From assembly GCA_036725605.1 (NCBI GenBank), contig DAIMDW010000015.1, positions 1-64,000 of the forward strand: a stretch of DNA of 64,000 nucleotides. Direction: 5' to 3'. The position numbers and the translations under genes are program-made. Below are positions 30,499-38,089 of the stretch, in pieces; the first letter of the stretch is position 1; every line of letters begins with the position of its first letter. The notes below the pieces were generated by a model. It was given only the letters and a program-made list of their open reading frames with translations. It did no database searches and was not told where the DNA came from. This stretch comes from CALBTQ01 sp036725605. GTDB lineage: Bacteria; Lernaellota; Lernaellaia; Lernaellales; Lernaellaceae.

Positions 30499-32169
30499 GT
30501 GCGAACCATCACTGTCGCTCTGACGTTGCTTATTGTGTGCGGGACGTTTGCCTGGGCCGAGGAGGGGGGACCGACTCTTTATTATTTCGAAGCCCGCGGC
30601 CAGAACCTGCTGGCGGCCGATTCGGGCACGGCGACCGATCCGGCATTTCTGATTTTCCCGGATGGAAGCAATTTCAGCGAAGAGTTGTGTCAGGAGTTGG
30701 GTGATTTGCTGGCGCCGGGCGAGGCGGCCGCGCGTGTCGAAGCCCTCAAAGCGTTCCAAACGGCCCTGAACGAGCAGTTCGGGGTCAACGCCCGGACCGG
30801 CGGCGCGTTCAGCACCAACACGGCTCAGCAGGTGCGGGCGGCGGCGGAGAAAATGGAGATTGTCAACCAGGTCGGTCCGGTGCGGTTGATCAACCTGAAC
30901 AAGGCGCTGCAGCATCCGGCGGGCAACGAGGCGCTGCGGGCGTTTTTGAAATTGACGACCCTGGCCGACAGCGGCACGAAGGAATTCACCGTCGAGCAAC
31001 TCGATCGCTGCCGGCCGGTGATGGAACGCAATCTCAACGCCTTTACCGAACAGGGCCAATCGCGGTTGCTGCGCGGACGCGTACGCGGCTTGTTCGCGCT
31101 CGCCGAATGCAGCGAGGATCGTTCGGACACCGACGGCGACGGCCTGTACGACGTGGATGAAGTCAACCTCTACGGCACCGATCCGAAATCGGCCGACACC
31201 GACGCGGACGGTCTTCCCGACGCCGAGGAAGTGCGCTTGCAGGGCACCGGCTTGAAGCTGGATCCGGTGAAGGCCGACAGCGACGGCGACGGCTTGTCCG
31301 ACAAAGAGGAAATGGATCTGCGCGCGGCGAACACGATGGTCGATCCGGGGCTGGCCGATACGGACGGCGACGGGCTTAGCGACAAGGAGGAGTTGGACCG
31401 GACGATCGACGGACAGAAACTCGATCCGACCGATCCCAACAGCATCGAGGCGAGCCGGAACGACGGCGAGGTGTACCAGGAATACCTGTCGCGGGCCGAC
31501 CAGTGCAACGTCGGTAAGTTCTTCTTGTACCTGGCGATCGTTGCGGTGATCGCTCTGATCGGGTTCACGCTCCGGCAACGGCGCAAGCCGCGTCGGTTGG
31601 CGCAGCAGTACCATCTGCCCAAACAGGTAATTCAGGAAGTCTCGATTCCCAAGCCGGCCGAAACCAGAGGCCCGGACGAACCGGCGCATCCGGCGGCGGC
31701 CGAGGAAGAGGAATTCCTCGACGAAGAGGAGTACGAAGAAGAACCCGCCGCGCCCGAGGAAGACGAAATCGTGATTGAGCACGAAGAGGAAGAGCAAGAG
31801 GCGGAGGAGATCGTCGGGCTGGCCGACCTCGACTACGACGCCGATCTGCAATCGGTGGCCAACCGGTTGGCGCGCGTGGAGGCGATCGTCACGCAGCGTA
31901 TTCCTCCGTCGTCCTACGGCGCGATGCCCGACCTGTCGGAGATACACTCCCGGCTGGACGAGATGGGCCGGTTGCTGGCGCAGACCTGCGCGGCGTCGGA
32001 AGTGGTGTCCATTCGCGATCGTTTGCGGTTGATGGAAGAGTCGGTTTCCGAACTGGCGCAGAAGATCGACACGATCGAGCAGATGAACGTGCGCTCGATG
32101 AGCGAATGGGGCCGGCTGTTGTCGGATATGGAAGAGCGCATCAACCGCGTGATTCGCGAAAAGAACTAA
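30499..32169 (+). CDS. Single-span membrane protein with TSP3 calcium-binding repeats
   Basis: 556 residues from a GTG. Signal peptide (TITVALTLLIVCGTFAWA). About residues 30-200 are helical and unassigned. Residues ~210-315 hold four thrombospondin-type-3-like repeats (DTDGDGLYDVDEV, DTDADGLPDAEEV, DSDGDGLSDKEEM, DTDGDGLSDKEEL), each a DxDxDGxxDxxE Ca2+ loop. A membrane span at ~340-360 (KFFLYLAIVAVIALIGFTL) precedes a basic stop-transfer RQRRKPRR. Beyond it are ~70 very acidic residues and a helical, coiled-coil-like tail with heptad-like LRLMEESVSELAQKIDTIEQ. This implies an external Ca2+-responsive domain joined to a cytoplasmic coiled coil. Its stop overlaps the stop of the convergent hydrolase gene. 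Confidence 0.75.
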   Translation: MRTITVALTLLIVCGTFAWAEEGGPTLYYFEARGQNLLAADSGTATDPAFLIFPDGSNFSEELCQELGDLLAPGEAAARVEALKAFQTALNEQFGVNARTGGAFSTNTAQQVRAAAEKMEIVNQVGPVRLINLNKALQHPAGNEALRAFLKLTTLADSGTKEFTVEQLDRCRPVMERNLNAFTEQGQSRLLRGRVRGLFALAECSEDRSDTDGDGLYDVDEVNLYGTDPKSADTDADGLPDAEEVRLQGTGLKLDPVKADSDGDGLSDKEEMDLRAANTMVDPGLADTDGDGLSDKEELDRTIDGQKLDPTDPNSIEASRNDGEVYQEYLSRADQCNVGKFFLYLAIVAVIALIGFTLRQRRKPRRLAQQYHLPKQVIQEVSIPKPAETRGPDEPAHPAAAEEEEFLDEEEYEEEPAAPEEDEIVIEHEEEEQEAEEIVGLADLDYDADLQSVANRLARVEAIVTQRIPPSSYGAMPDLSEIHSRLDEMGRLLAQTCAASEVVSIRDRLRLMEESVSELAQKIDTIEQMNVRSMSEWGRLLSDMEERINRVIREKN

Positions 32170-32807
32170 GCGGTCTCCAGTACGCGGCGGCAGAAGGCGA
32201 GCGCCGCCTCGGCCAGCGGCTGTTCGTGTCCCCACCAGAAGTGATCGACTCCCGAAAAGAGGGTCAGTTCGTTTTCGCGCCCGGCGGCGTGCAGGACGCG
32301 TCGCAACAAGAGTGTCTGAGCGAACAGGTCGCTTGAACCGCTGAGGAACGCGGCGGGCGTTTGCAGTTTCTCGACCGCTCGATGGGAAAACAACGACACC
32401 GGCGGACTGACCGCGATCACGCCGGCCAGGTCGGTCCGTTCGGCCACCGCGTTTAAAGTCACCCACGCGCCGAAGCTGTAGCCGGCGGCGAACAGGGGCA
32501 GGTCCGGGTATTGTTCGCCAAGAAAGGCCAACGCGGCCGCGACATCCTCGGTTTCCACCTTGCCGCTTTTGCCCATGCCCTCGCTGCCGCCGACTCCGCG
32601 AAAATTGAAACGCAACGCGGCGATGCCGCCGGCCGTCAGACCGTCGCACAGGGCGAGAACGACGTTGTTGTCCATGTCGCCGCCGTAGGCCGGATGCGGA
32701 TGGGCGACGACCGCCGCCGCGACGGGCGTGGCGGACGGTGCGTGCAGGCGCGCTTCCAGGGAGAGGTTCCCGCAGGGAAAACGAAGCGGTTGTCCGCGAT
32801 TACTCAA
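32166..32807 (-). CDS. Alpha/beta hydrolase (COG2945-like)
   Basis: 213 residues. I place the start at TTG 32807, 4 nt after AAGGGA and overlapping the previous stop by 8 nt; no ATG lies nearby, and a longer frame to 32861 has no RBS. Hallmarks: AHPHPAYGGDMDNNVV, RFNFRGVGGSEG (oxyanion region), nucleophile GYSFGA, and a terminal GVDHFWWG with the catalytic His. The length matches small cytosolic alpha/beta hydrolases. Substrate unknown. It is translationally linked to the zinc-finger membrane protein upstream. Confidence 0.85.
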   Translation of the reverse strand: MSNRGQPLRFPCGNLSLEARLHAPSATPVAAAVVAHPHPAYGGDMDNNVVLALCDGLTAGGIAALRFNFRGVGGSEGMGKSGKVETEDVAAALAFLGEQYPDLPLFAAGYSFGAWVTLNAVAERTDLAGVIAVSPPVSLFSHRAVEKLQTPAAFLSGSSDLFAQTLLLRRVLHAAGRENELTLFSGVDHFWWGHEQPLAEAALAFCRRVLETA

Positions 32808-34083
32808 CGATCCCTTCGTACATGTAGCTGCGCATCGAGCCGGAGATCCAGCCCATTTCATAGGCCGACTGGCCGCCGATGACCACGTTGTCGAGCGAGT
32901 CGATCCGTTCGAATGTCGTGGGCGAAGTGGGAATGTACATGCCGGTCAGTTCGGCGGCCGTTTGCGCATATTTATCCTTGGCGGCCGGATTGGCGAAGCC
33001 GAAGGGGAACAACGGATTATCGAACTGATTCAGCTTGAGGCTGGCGCCCATCATCCGGGACAGGTAATGGGCGACGATCATGACGTAATAGTCGGTCATG
33101 GCCGCTTGTTGATAGGGGAATTTCACGTAGCCGTATTCGTCGGCGAACATGCCCATGTTTTCCACGGCGTCTTCGGTCACGCCGACCGAGGGCGTGAGTT
33201 CGACCAGCATGATCAGATCGTAGGCGCTCAGATCCAGACTGCTGATGTCGATGAGTTCCTTGATGTTTTTCTTGAACGCCCGGTCGGCCTTGATCGCTTG
33301 ATAGCTCAAGCCTTTGGTGCGCGAGGGCTTGGGCACTTCGCCGGGCAGTTCGTAGAGACCGTAGACGTCGACTTCGAGAATATTGATTTCGCCGTCGGTG
33401 AGCCGTTCGAACTCGCGTTGGAACCAACCGTCGATTTCCGGCAGCATGTGGATTTTATCGGGCTGATATTTGCCGGGCGATTCGAGGTCGTTCAGGCGGA
33501 TGTAATAACCGGCGGTATCCTTGTCCATCGTGCGCGACACGCAGACCATCGCGACCTTGGTGGTCGAAGCGGGGGCGAGATAGCGGATCGTACGGATGAT
33601 CGCTTCGCTGTAGCTGTACCAAATGCCCAACAGCACGAAAACACCGACCAGCGAACTCAGGGCGATCAGCACGCGGCGGCGCCGATACCGCTGGTAGCAC
33701 TCGGGGCAGAACAGACGCATGCCCGATCCGCGGATGCAGATTTCGCAGATATATTTGTCGCAGCCCGGATCCTTGCAACGAGCGCGCGCGCGACGATACG
33801 GGTGAGTGGAACAGAAGCGGCCGGCCGCCGGACCGATGGGCAGTACTTCGATTTCCGCGCCGGCTTCGCGCAACACTTCGGCAAAGCTTTCACCGGCTTC
33901 GATCGGCACCGAGGGCAGCAATTCGGAGGGCATATTGCCGACGATTTCATCGGCTTCCTCGAAGGTGATTCCCAATTGGGAGGCGAGGACCTTGACGACC
34001 TCGTATTGATCTTTGACCTCGGGAATCGAGACAAGTACGACTTTTGCTTTTTCCGGCGCCTGATCCTTCGTATCCGCAGGCAT
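32800..34083 (-). CDS. Membrane protein with L7/L12-like N-terminus and B-box-like zinc finger
   Basis: 427 residues from the ATG at 34083 behind GGAGG; an ATG at 34113 is less supported. Residues ~15-85 (KVVLVSIPEVKDQYEVVKVL, then ASQLGITFEEADEIVGNMP) resemble the ribosomal L7/L12 C-terminal or ClpS-like alpha/beta fold. Residues 91-129 hold a zinc module: C91, H94, C103, C108, C113, C116, C126 and C129 in a B-box-like spacing. A membrane span follows at ~138-157. The ~270-residue remainder faces the periplasm (TTKVAMVCVSRTMDKDTAGYYIR, LDLSAYDLIMLVEL), and I do not recognise it. This domain combination is unusual. Confidence 0.75.
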   Translation of the reverse strand: MPADTKDQAPEKAKVVLVSIPEVKDQYEVVKVLASQLGITFEEADEIVGNMPSELLPSVPIEAGESFAEVLREAGAEIEVLPIGPAAGRFCSTHPYRRARARCKDPGCDKYICEICIRGSGMRLFCPECYQRYRRRRVLIALSSLVGVFVLLGIWYSYSEAIIRTIRYLAPASTTKVAMVCVSRTMDKDTAGYYIRLNDLESPGKYQPDKIHMLPEIDGWFQREFERLTDGEINILEVDVYGLYELPGEVPKPSRTKGLSYQAIKADRAFKKNIKELIDISSLDLSAYDLIMLVELTPSVGVTEDAVENMGMFADEYGYVKFPYQQAAMTDYYVMIVAHYLSRMMGASLKLNQFDNPLFPFGFANPAAKDKYAQTAAELTGMYIPTSPTTFERIDSLDNVVIGGQSAYEMGWISGSMRSYMYEGIVE

Positions 34084-34251
34084 CGAGACCTCCGTGATGG
34101 CGTAACTTTTCATGAAATTTGACCGGTGCAGTGTAACATGTCAACCGGCGTTTGACCATGCGTTCATCGTGACTTTTTTCCGCGCACTGAACGCTTTATC
34201 TTTGCCGGGAAAAGGATTACATTGGCGGCAAGACAGTGTGCGGACGGAACC

Positions 34252-34605
34252 ATGAGTGAAATAATTAATGGCGGACCGGCGCCCTTGTTCATCGAGCCGG
34301 CAGCCGAGAGCCTCATTCGTCCACAGCAGGAACGCACTTCGCTGGAACCGGCTCGGCGGGACCGGACGGGAGTGGCGCGCCGGCGGCAGGACACCGTTAG
34401 CACACACGCGGAAAGTCGGCGGCGAGCGGCGCGTTCGACTTCCGGGACCGCAACCGCGGTCGCCGAAACGACAACCGAGCGCACGAGCCGCACGGCCAGC
34501 CCGTGGAAAGAGCAGATCCCGCCCGGCGCCATTTTCTATGACGAAATGGCCGATATCACCGCCGGCATCAATCAACCGGGGATGTTGGTTTCCAAGCGCG
34601 TATAA
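34252..34605 (+). CDS. Hypothetical Arg/Thr-rich protein
   Basis: 117 residues starting MSEIINGGPAPLF. The middle is rich in Arg, Thr, Ser and Ala and looks disordered; the C-terminal 30 residues (IPPGAIFYDEMADITAGINQ, then PGMLVSKRV) look more ordered. No signal peptide or family. Codon usage in this frame is plausible for the genome, but the RBS is weak and long frames also exist on the other strand, so coding status is uncertain. It precedes the DUF4412-like gene by 62 nt. Confidence 0.45.
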   Translation: MSEIINGGPAPLFIEPAAESLIRPQQERTSLEPARRDRTGVARRRQDTVSTHAESRRRAARSTSGTATAVAETTTERTSRTASPWKEQIPPGAIFYDEMADITAGINQPGMLVSKRV

Positions 34606-34667
34606 ACCCCTTGCATCCAAGCCGCGCATCGGCCAAGATCCTTGCCGAACGGCAAAGGAGGTATCCC

Positions 34668-35423
34668 TTGCGGAAAATTATCTATGTCGTGTTGTTGCTC
34701 GCGCTGATCGCGGGAGCGGTTTGGCCGCTGGTCGTGCAGGCGGAAAACGGACTGCTCGCCGACCTGTCGCTGTATCGCGAAGAGGAATTGATCACGGTGG
34801 TCTATCCGGGCGGGCAGCAATCCAGCGACATCACACGCTCCTGGATCAAAGGCGTGAAGATGCGCACCGACGCCCAAAACGGCAACGACGTTCTGATCAT
34901 CCGGCCCGATCTGGAATTGGTCTACAACATCAATATGCAGCGGAAAATCTACAGCGAAATGCCGATCTCCCTCTATCGTCAGGCGGCCAAATCGGCCATG
35001 CCGATGCTCGCGGCCGATTCCACCTACCGGGTGACCGGTCGCAATAAAAAGATCAGCAAATGGAGTTGCCGCGAGGTGATCGTCGCCGAGGAAACCGACC
35101 AGTTCGGCCAGAAGATGAAGACCATCTGGTGGGTCAGCAACGATGTGGGACTGGAGAAAAAAATCCTGCGGCACATCATGGCCATCACCTTCGGCACCGA
35201 AAACGACGCGATGACCATGCGCTTTTTTGAGAAGCTGACCAACATCGACGGTTATCCGGTACAGACCGAAACCTCGTTTACGCTGCGCGGGCAGACGGTC
35301 AAGAAAATCCAAACCCTGAAAAAGTTGGAAAAGCAGGAAATCGACAATAAATTGTTTGAATTGCCGGAAGGCCTGACCAAGCTAAACGTTCCCATTCCCG
35401 ATGGTTTGCAGCCGACGCAGTAA
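34668..35423 (+). CDS. Exported DUF4412/LolA-like protein
   Basis: 251 residues from a TTG at 34668, placed exactly 6 nt after the strong AAAGGAGG (34654-34661); the in-frame ATG 57 nt upstream is before the RBS. Signal peptide (KIIYVVLLLALIAGAVWPLV, cut near VQA). The mature domain is beta-rich with KGVKMRTDAQNGNDVLIIRP and NINMQRKIYSEMPISLY, a layout like DUF4412/outer-membrane lipoprotein-sorting folds. It probably binds a hydrophobic ligand in the periplasm (inference). It lies 42 nt before the IPP isomerase gene in the same direction. Confidence 0.75.
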   Translation: MRKIIYVVLLLALIAGAVWPLVVQAENGLLADLSLYREEELITVVYPGGQQSSDITRSWIKGVKMRTDAQNGNDVLIIRPDLELVYNINMQRKIYSEMPISLYRQAAKSAMPMLAADSTYRVTGRNKKISKWSCREVIVAEETDQFGQKMKTIWWVSNDVGLEKKILRHIMAITFGTENDAMTMRFFEKLTNIDGYPVQTETSFTLRGQTVKKIQTLKKLEKQEIDNKLFELPEGLTKLNVPIPDGLQPTQ

Positions 35424-35465
35424 CGGCGAAATCGGATACGCGCCCCGGGGCGAGGGAGGAACCGC

Positions 35466-36515
35466 ATGTATACCAGACGGCCGCGCAACGACAAAGAATT
35501 GCAGTTGGACATCTGCATCAACGAGGACGTCAGCCCGTGGCAGACCAGCGGCTTCGACCGCTACTACTTCGTGCATGAAGCGCTGCCCGAACTGGATCGC
35601 GATAAAATCGACATCTCCACCGAGTTTCTCGGCCGTAAACTCGCCGCGCCGCTGATGATCGCCCCGATGACCGGCGGCATGGAAACCGGCGCGAAGATCA
35701 ACAAACACCTGGCGCAGGCGGCGCAGGAACTGAACATCGCCATGAGCGTGGGCAGCCAGAAGGTGGCCATCGAGGAGCCCGAGCTGGCCGCGACGTTCCG
35801 CGTGCGCGACGTGGCGCCCGACGTGTTGCTGTTTGCCAACATCGGCGCGGTGCAGCTCAACTACGGTTACGGGACCGAGGAAATGAACCGCGTGGTCGAG
35901 ATGGTCGAGGCCGACGCGCTGTGCCTGCATCTCAATCCGTTGCAAGAGGCGCTCAAGGAAGACGGCAACGTCAACTTCGCCGACCTCGCCGAGAAGATCG
36001 CCGTGCTGGCCAAGGAACTGCCGGTGCCGCTGTTCGTGCGCGAGGTCTGCAACGGCATCAGCCCGCGCACGGCCAAGCTGCTGGTCGACGCGGGCGTGCA
36101 CGGCATCGACGTGGGCGGCGCGGGCGGCACGAGCTGGATGATCGTCGAGGGGATGATCGCCAAGGACGAAAACCGCAAGCTGATCGCCGAGAGTTTCCAG
36201 AACTTCGGCATTCCCACCGCGCAGTCGCTGCTCAACGTGCGCGAGGTCGCGCCGCACCTGCCGCTGATCGCCACCGGCGGCATTCGCTCGGGCAAGGACA
36301 TCGCCAAGAGTCTGGCATTGGGCGCGGATCTGGCGGCGATGGCCGATCCGCTGCTCAAACCGGCGCTGGTCGGGCCCGAACGCGTCAAGCGCGTGCTGCA
36401 GCGGCTGATCGACGAACTGGAAATTCTGCTCTTCTGCATCGCCAAGCCGAACCTGCGGGCGCTCAAGGAAGATCCGGAAGTGCTGCACCAGTACAAGGCG
36501 CTGGGGCCGCAATAA
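35466..36515 (+). CDS. fni: Type 2 isopentenyl-diphosphate delta-isomerase (FMN)
   Basis: 349 residues, normal length. Interconverts IPP and DMAPP with reduced FMN and Mg2+. Diagnostic blocks are present: LMIAPMTGGMETGAKINKHL, SVGSQKVAIEEPE, the Mg/substrate segment HLNPLQEALK, DVGGAGGTSWMIVE, and the FMN-phosphate loop ATGGIRSGKDIAKSLALGAD. The N-terminal substrate-phosphate motif, usually RKxxH, reads RNDKEL here. The start is the ATG at 35466 after GGAGG. It supplies isoprenoids, for instance for undecaprenyl lipids and quinones. No other isoprenoid gene is in the window. Confidence 0.93.
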   Translation: MYTRRPRNDKELQLDICINEDVSPWQTSGFDRYYFVHEALPELDRDKIDISTEFLGRKLAAPLMIAPMTGGMETGAKINKHLAQAAQELNIAMSVGSQKVAIEEPELAATFRVRDVAPDVLLFANIGAVQLNYGYGTEEMNRVVEMVEADALCLHLNPLQEALKEDGNVNFADLAEKIAVLAKELPVPLFVREVCNGISPRTAKLLVDAGVHGIDVGGAGGTSWMIVEGMIAKDENRKLIAESFQNFGIPTAQSLLNVREVAPHLPLIATGGIRSGKDIAKSLALGADLAAMADPLLKPALVGPERVKRVLQRLIDELEILLFCIAKPNLRALKEDPEVLHQYKALGPQ

Positions 36516-36521
36516 GCGAAA

Positions 36522-37211
36522 TCACGGATTGTCGAGGCGGCGGCGGTGCACCTGCCGGCCGCGATGTTGCATCTTCATCGCGAAATCCAGCGACAGATAA
36601 AACAGGGCGTTGTTCATCGCCTGCGAAACCGGGCCGCCGGGCACGAGCGCGCCGGTGACGCCCGCGGTCATGCCCAGGCCGGTGTCGGGGTCGCTGACGC
36701 GGATCGGCACCGCCGGTCGTCGCCCGGGGCCGCCGATGCCCGACAGCAGCAGGCTGCGCTCGTTGCCGGTCGCCGGCTCCTTGACGACGACCTCCAGCGA
36801 CAGTTCAATGCTTACGCGCGGCTCGCGGCCTTCGCGCATTTCGAAGTAAGGATTGGTCGGCAGACACACCAGGTCGAAACCGGAGGTCGGTTCCGCTTCG
36901 ACGATTTGCACCTCGGCGAAGACCAGCGAAGCGCCCGCGGCCAGTCCGGCGATCGTCGCTTTGGCCAGGCGCTCGCCGACGCGTTCCTTTTCGGGAAAGG
37001 GCGTGGCGAACGCGCCCATCGCGTCAGTGCGCACGATGGCCACGCGCAACGGAAATTGCGGCATGTCCGGCGGCTGCTCGGCGATCAGGAACGGCTCGTC
37101 GGCGACGAAAAACACCTTGGCGCAACCGGCGGTCAACGACCACACGCCGAGCGCGACAAGCAAGAGTAGTCTGACCGAAACGGGGAGAAAATGTTTTTGC
37201 ATGCGCTTCAT
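36522..37211 (-). CDS. Hypothetical lipoprotein
   Basis: 229 residues from the ATG at 37211 (MKRMQKHFLPV); an ATG at 37202 is also possible. Lipoprotein signal ending VWSLTAGC. The mature part includes RVAIVRTDAMGAFATPFPEK, ATIAGLAAGASLVFAEVQIV and a Gly/Pro-rich segment (GGPGRRPAVPIRVS), ending with basic residues HRGRQVHRRRL. It vaguely resembles lipoproteins with a GNA1162/DUF799-type fold, but I would not assign it. Convergent with fni, 6 nt between stops. It shares a divergent promoter region with the barrel protein at 37317. Confidence 0.65.
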   Translation of the reverse strand: MKRMQKHFLPVSVRLLLLVALGVWSLTAGCAKVFFVADEPFLIAEQPPDMPQFPLRVAIVRTDAMGAFATPFPEKERVGERLAKATIAGLAAGASLVFAEVQIVEAEPTSGFDLVCLPTNPYFEMREGREPRVSIELSLEVVVKEPATGNERSLLLSGIGGPGRRPAVPIRVSDPDTGLGMTAGVTGALVPGGPVSQAMNNALFYLSLDFAMKMQHRGRQVHRRRLDNP

Positions 37212-37247
37212 GGTAATGGGCGAAAGACGGGGCCGCAAGCCTTGTTC

Positions 37248-37280
37248 TTGACACGATACGGTCCCCGTGGTACGCGTCAA
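37248..37280. promoter_or_regulatory. Face-to-face overlapping promoters
   Basis: Plus strand: TTGACA (37248-37253), 17 nt, TACGCG (37271-37276). Minus strand: TTGACG (plus 37275-37280), 16 nt, TATCGT (plus 37253-37258). The two candidates occupy the same 33 bp and would serve the divergent genes at 37317 (+) and 37211 (-). Confidence 0.35.
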
Positions 37281-37316
37281 AATCATGCCAATGGATGAAA
37301 AATACGGAGGAAATCC

Positions 37317-38036
37317 ATGAAACGGCACATCACCATTTCGTTGGTTGTTTTAGTGGCGGTCGTTTTGCTCGCGCCGGCCGCATACGCGGCGAAGAAGTCC
37401 GGCGGTATGGGCATGACCAGTTTCGACGTGGCGGTCGATTTCGGTCTGCCGATCGCCGGGTTTATTCCCTACGGCTCGATCGATGACGAGGACGGCGAAG
37501 ACCTGGGCAGCATTTCGGGCATGGGCAACGTGAGCTTCCCCTATCTGGGATTGCACGCGGCGTTGTACCCGGACCGGGGTTGGTACATCCAGTTCGATTT
37601 TCTGACCTACCAGCGGCAGAGCGGCGAAGCGACCATGAGCTACGAAGACGAAGACCTGGACGACCAGGATTTCGACTTTGTGGTCAACCGCTTCATGTTG
37701 CTCGACGCCGGCCTGGGCAAGGTGTTCGGCAAGAACAAAAAAGTGCGGCCGAAAGCCGGCGCGGGCCTGGGCGTGCATTACATGAGTTTCTATATGGACG
37801 TTAAAAACGGTGATGACGAAAGCGCTTCCGGTTGGGCGATCGGCCCCTTCGGTCAGATCGGCGTGGACGTCACCGTGACCAAGATCAAGAAGATGGGCGA
37901 ATTGTTCGTCGGCGGCAACCTGCGCCTGGACCTCATCTGGAACTGGCAGCCGTACGAGTTCGAGGATTCCCATAGCGAACTCTCGACCGTCTACCTGCCG
38001 CTGAGCGCGTTCCTGTCGACCGGTCTGCGTTTCTAA
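37317..38036 (+). CDS. Probable outer-membrane beta-barrel protein
   Basis: 239 residues behind GGAGG. Signal peptide (LVVLVAVVLLAPAAYA). The body alternates strands with aromatic residues (GWYIQFDFLTYQRQ, RFMLLDAGLGKVFGKNKK, AGAGLGVHYMSFYMDV, FVGGNLRLDLIWNWQPYEF) and ends in GLRF, a C-terminal Phe as in outer-membrane barrels. An internal acidic loop (DEDGEDLGS, DEDLDDQDFD) may be surface exposed. No family assigned. Monocistronic, followed by a terminator-like hairpin. Confidence 0.75.
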   Translation: MKRHITISLVVLVAVVLLAPAAYAAKKSGGMGMTSFDVAVDFGLPIAGFIPYGSIDDEDGEDLGSISGMGNVSFPYLGLHAALYPDRGWYIQFDFLTYQRQSGEATMSYEDEDLDDQDFDFVVNRFMLLDAGLGKVFGKNKKVRPKAGAGLGVHYMSFYMDVKNGDDESASGWAIGPFGQIGVDVTVTKIKKMGELFVGGNLRLDLIWNWQPYEFEDSHSELSTVYLPLSAFLSTGLRF

Positions 38037-38059
38037 GCGAAAACGAGCGCGATCCATTG

Positions 38060-38089
38060 GGGCCTTCCATTGCGGGAGGCCCTTGGTTT
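38060..38089 (+). terminator. Terminator-like hairpin
   Basis: GGGCCTTCC (38060-38068) pairs with GGGAGGCCC (38074-38082, one G-U) around a 5-nt loop and is followed by TTGGTTT. Moderate strength; it separates the barrel gene from the convergent transferase gene. Confidence 0.6.
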
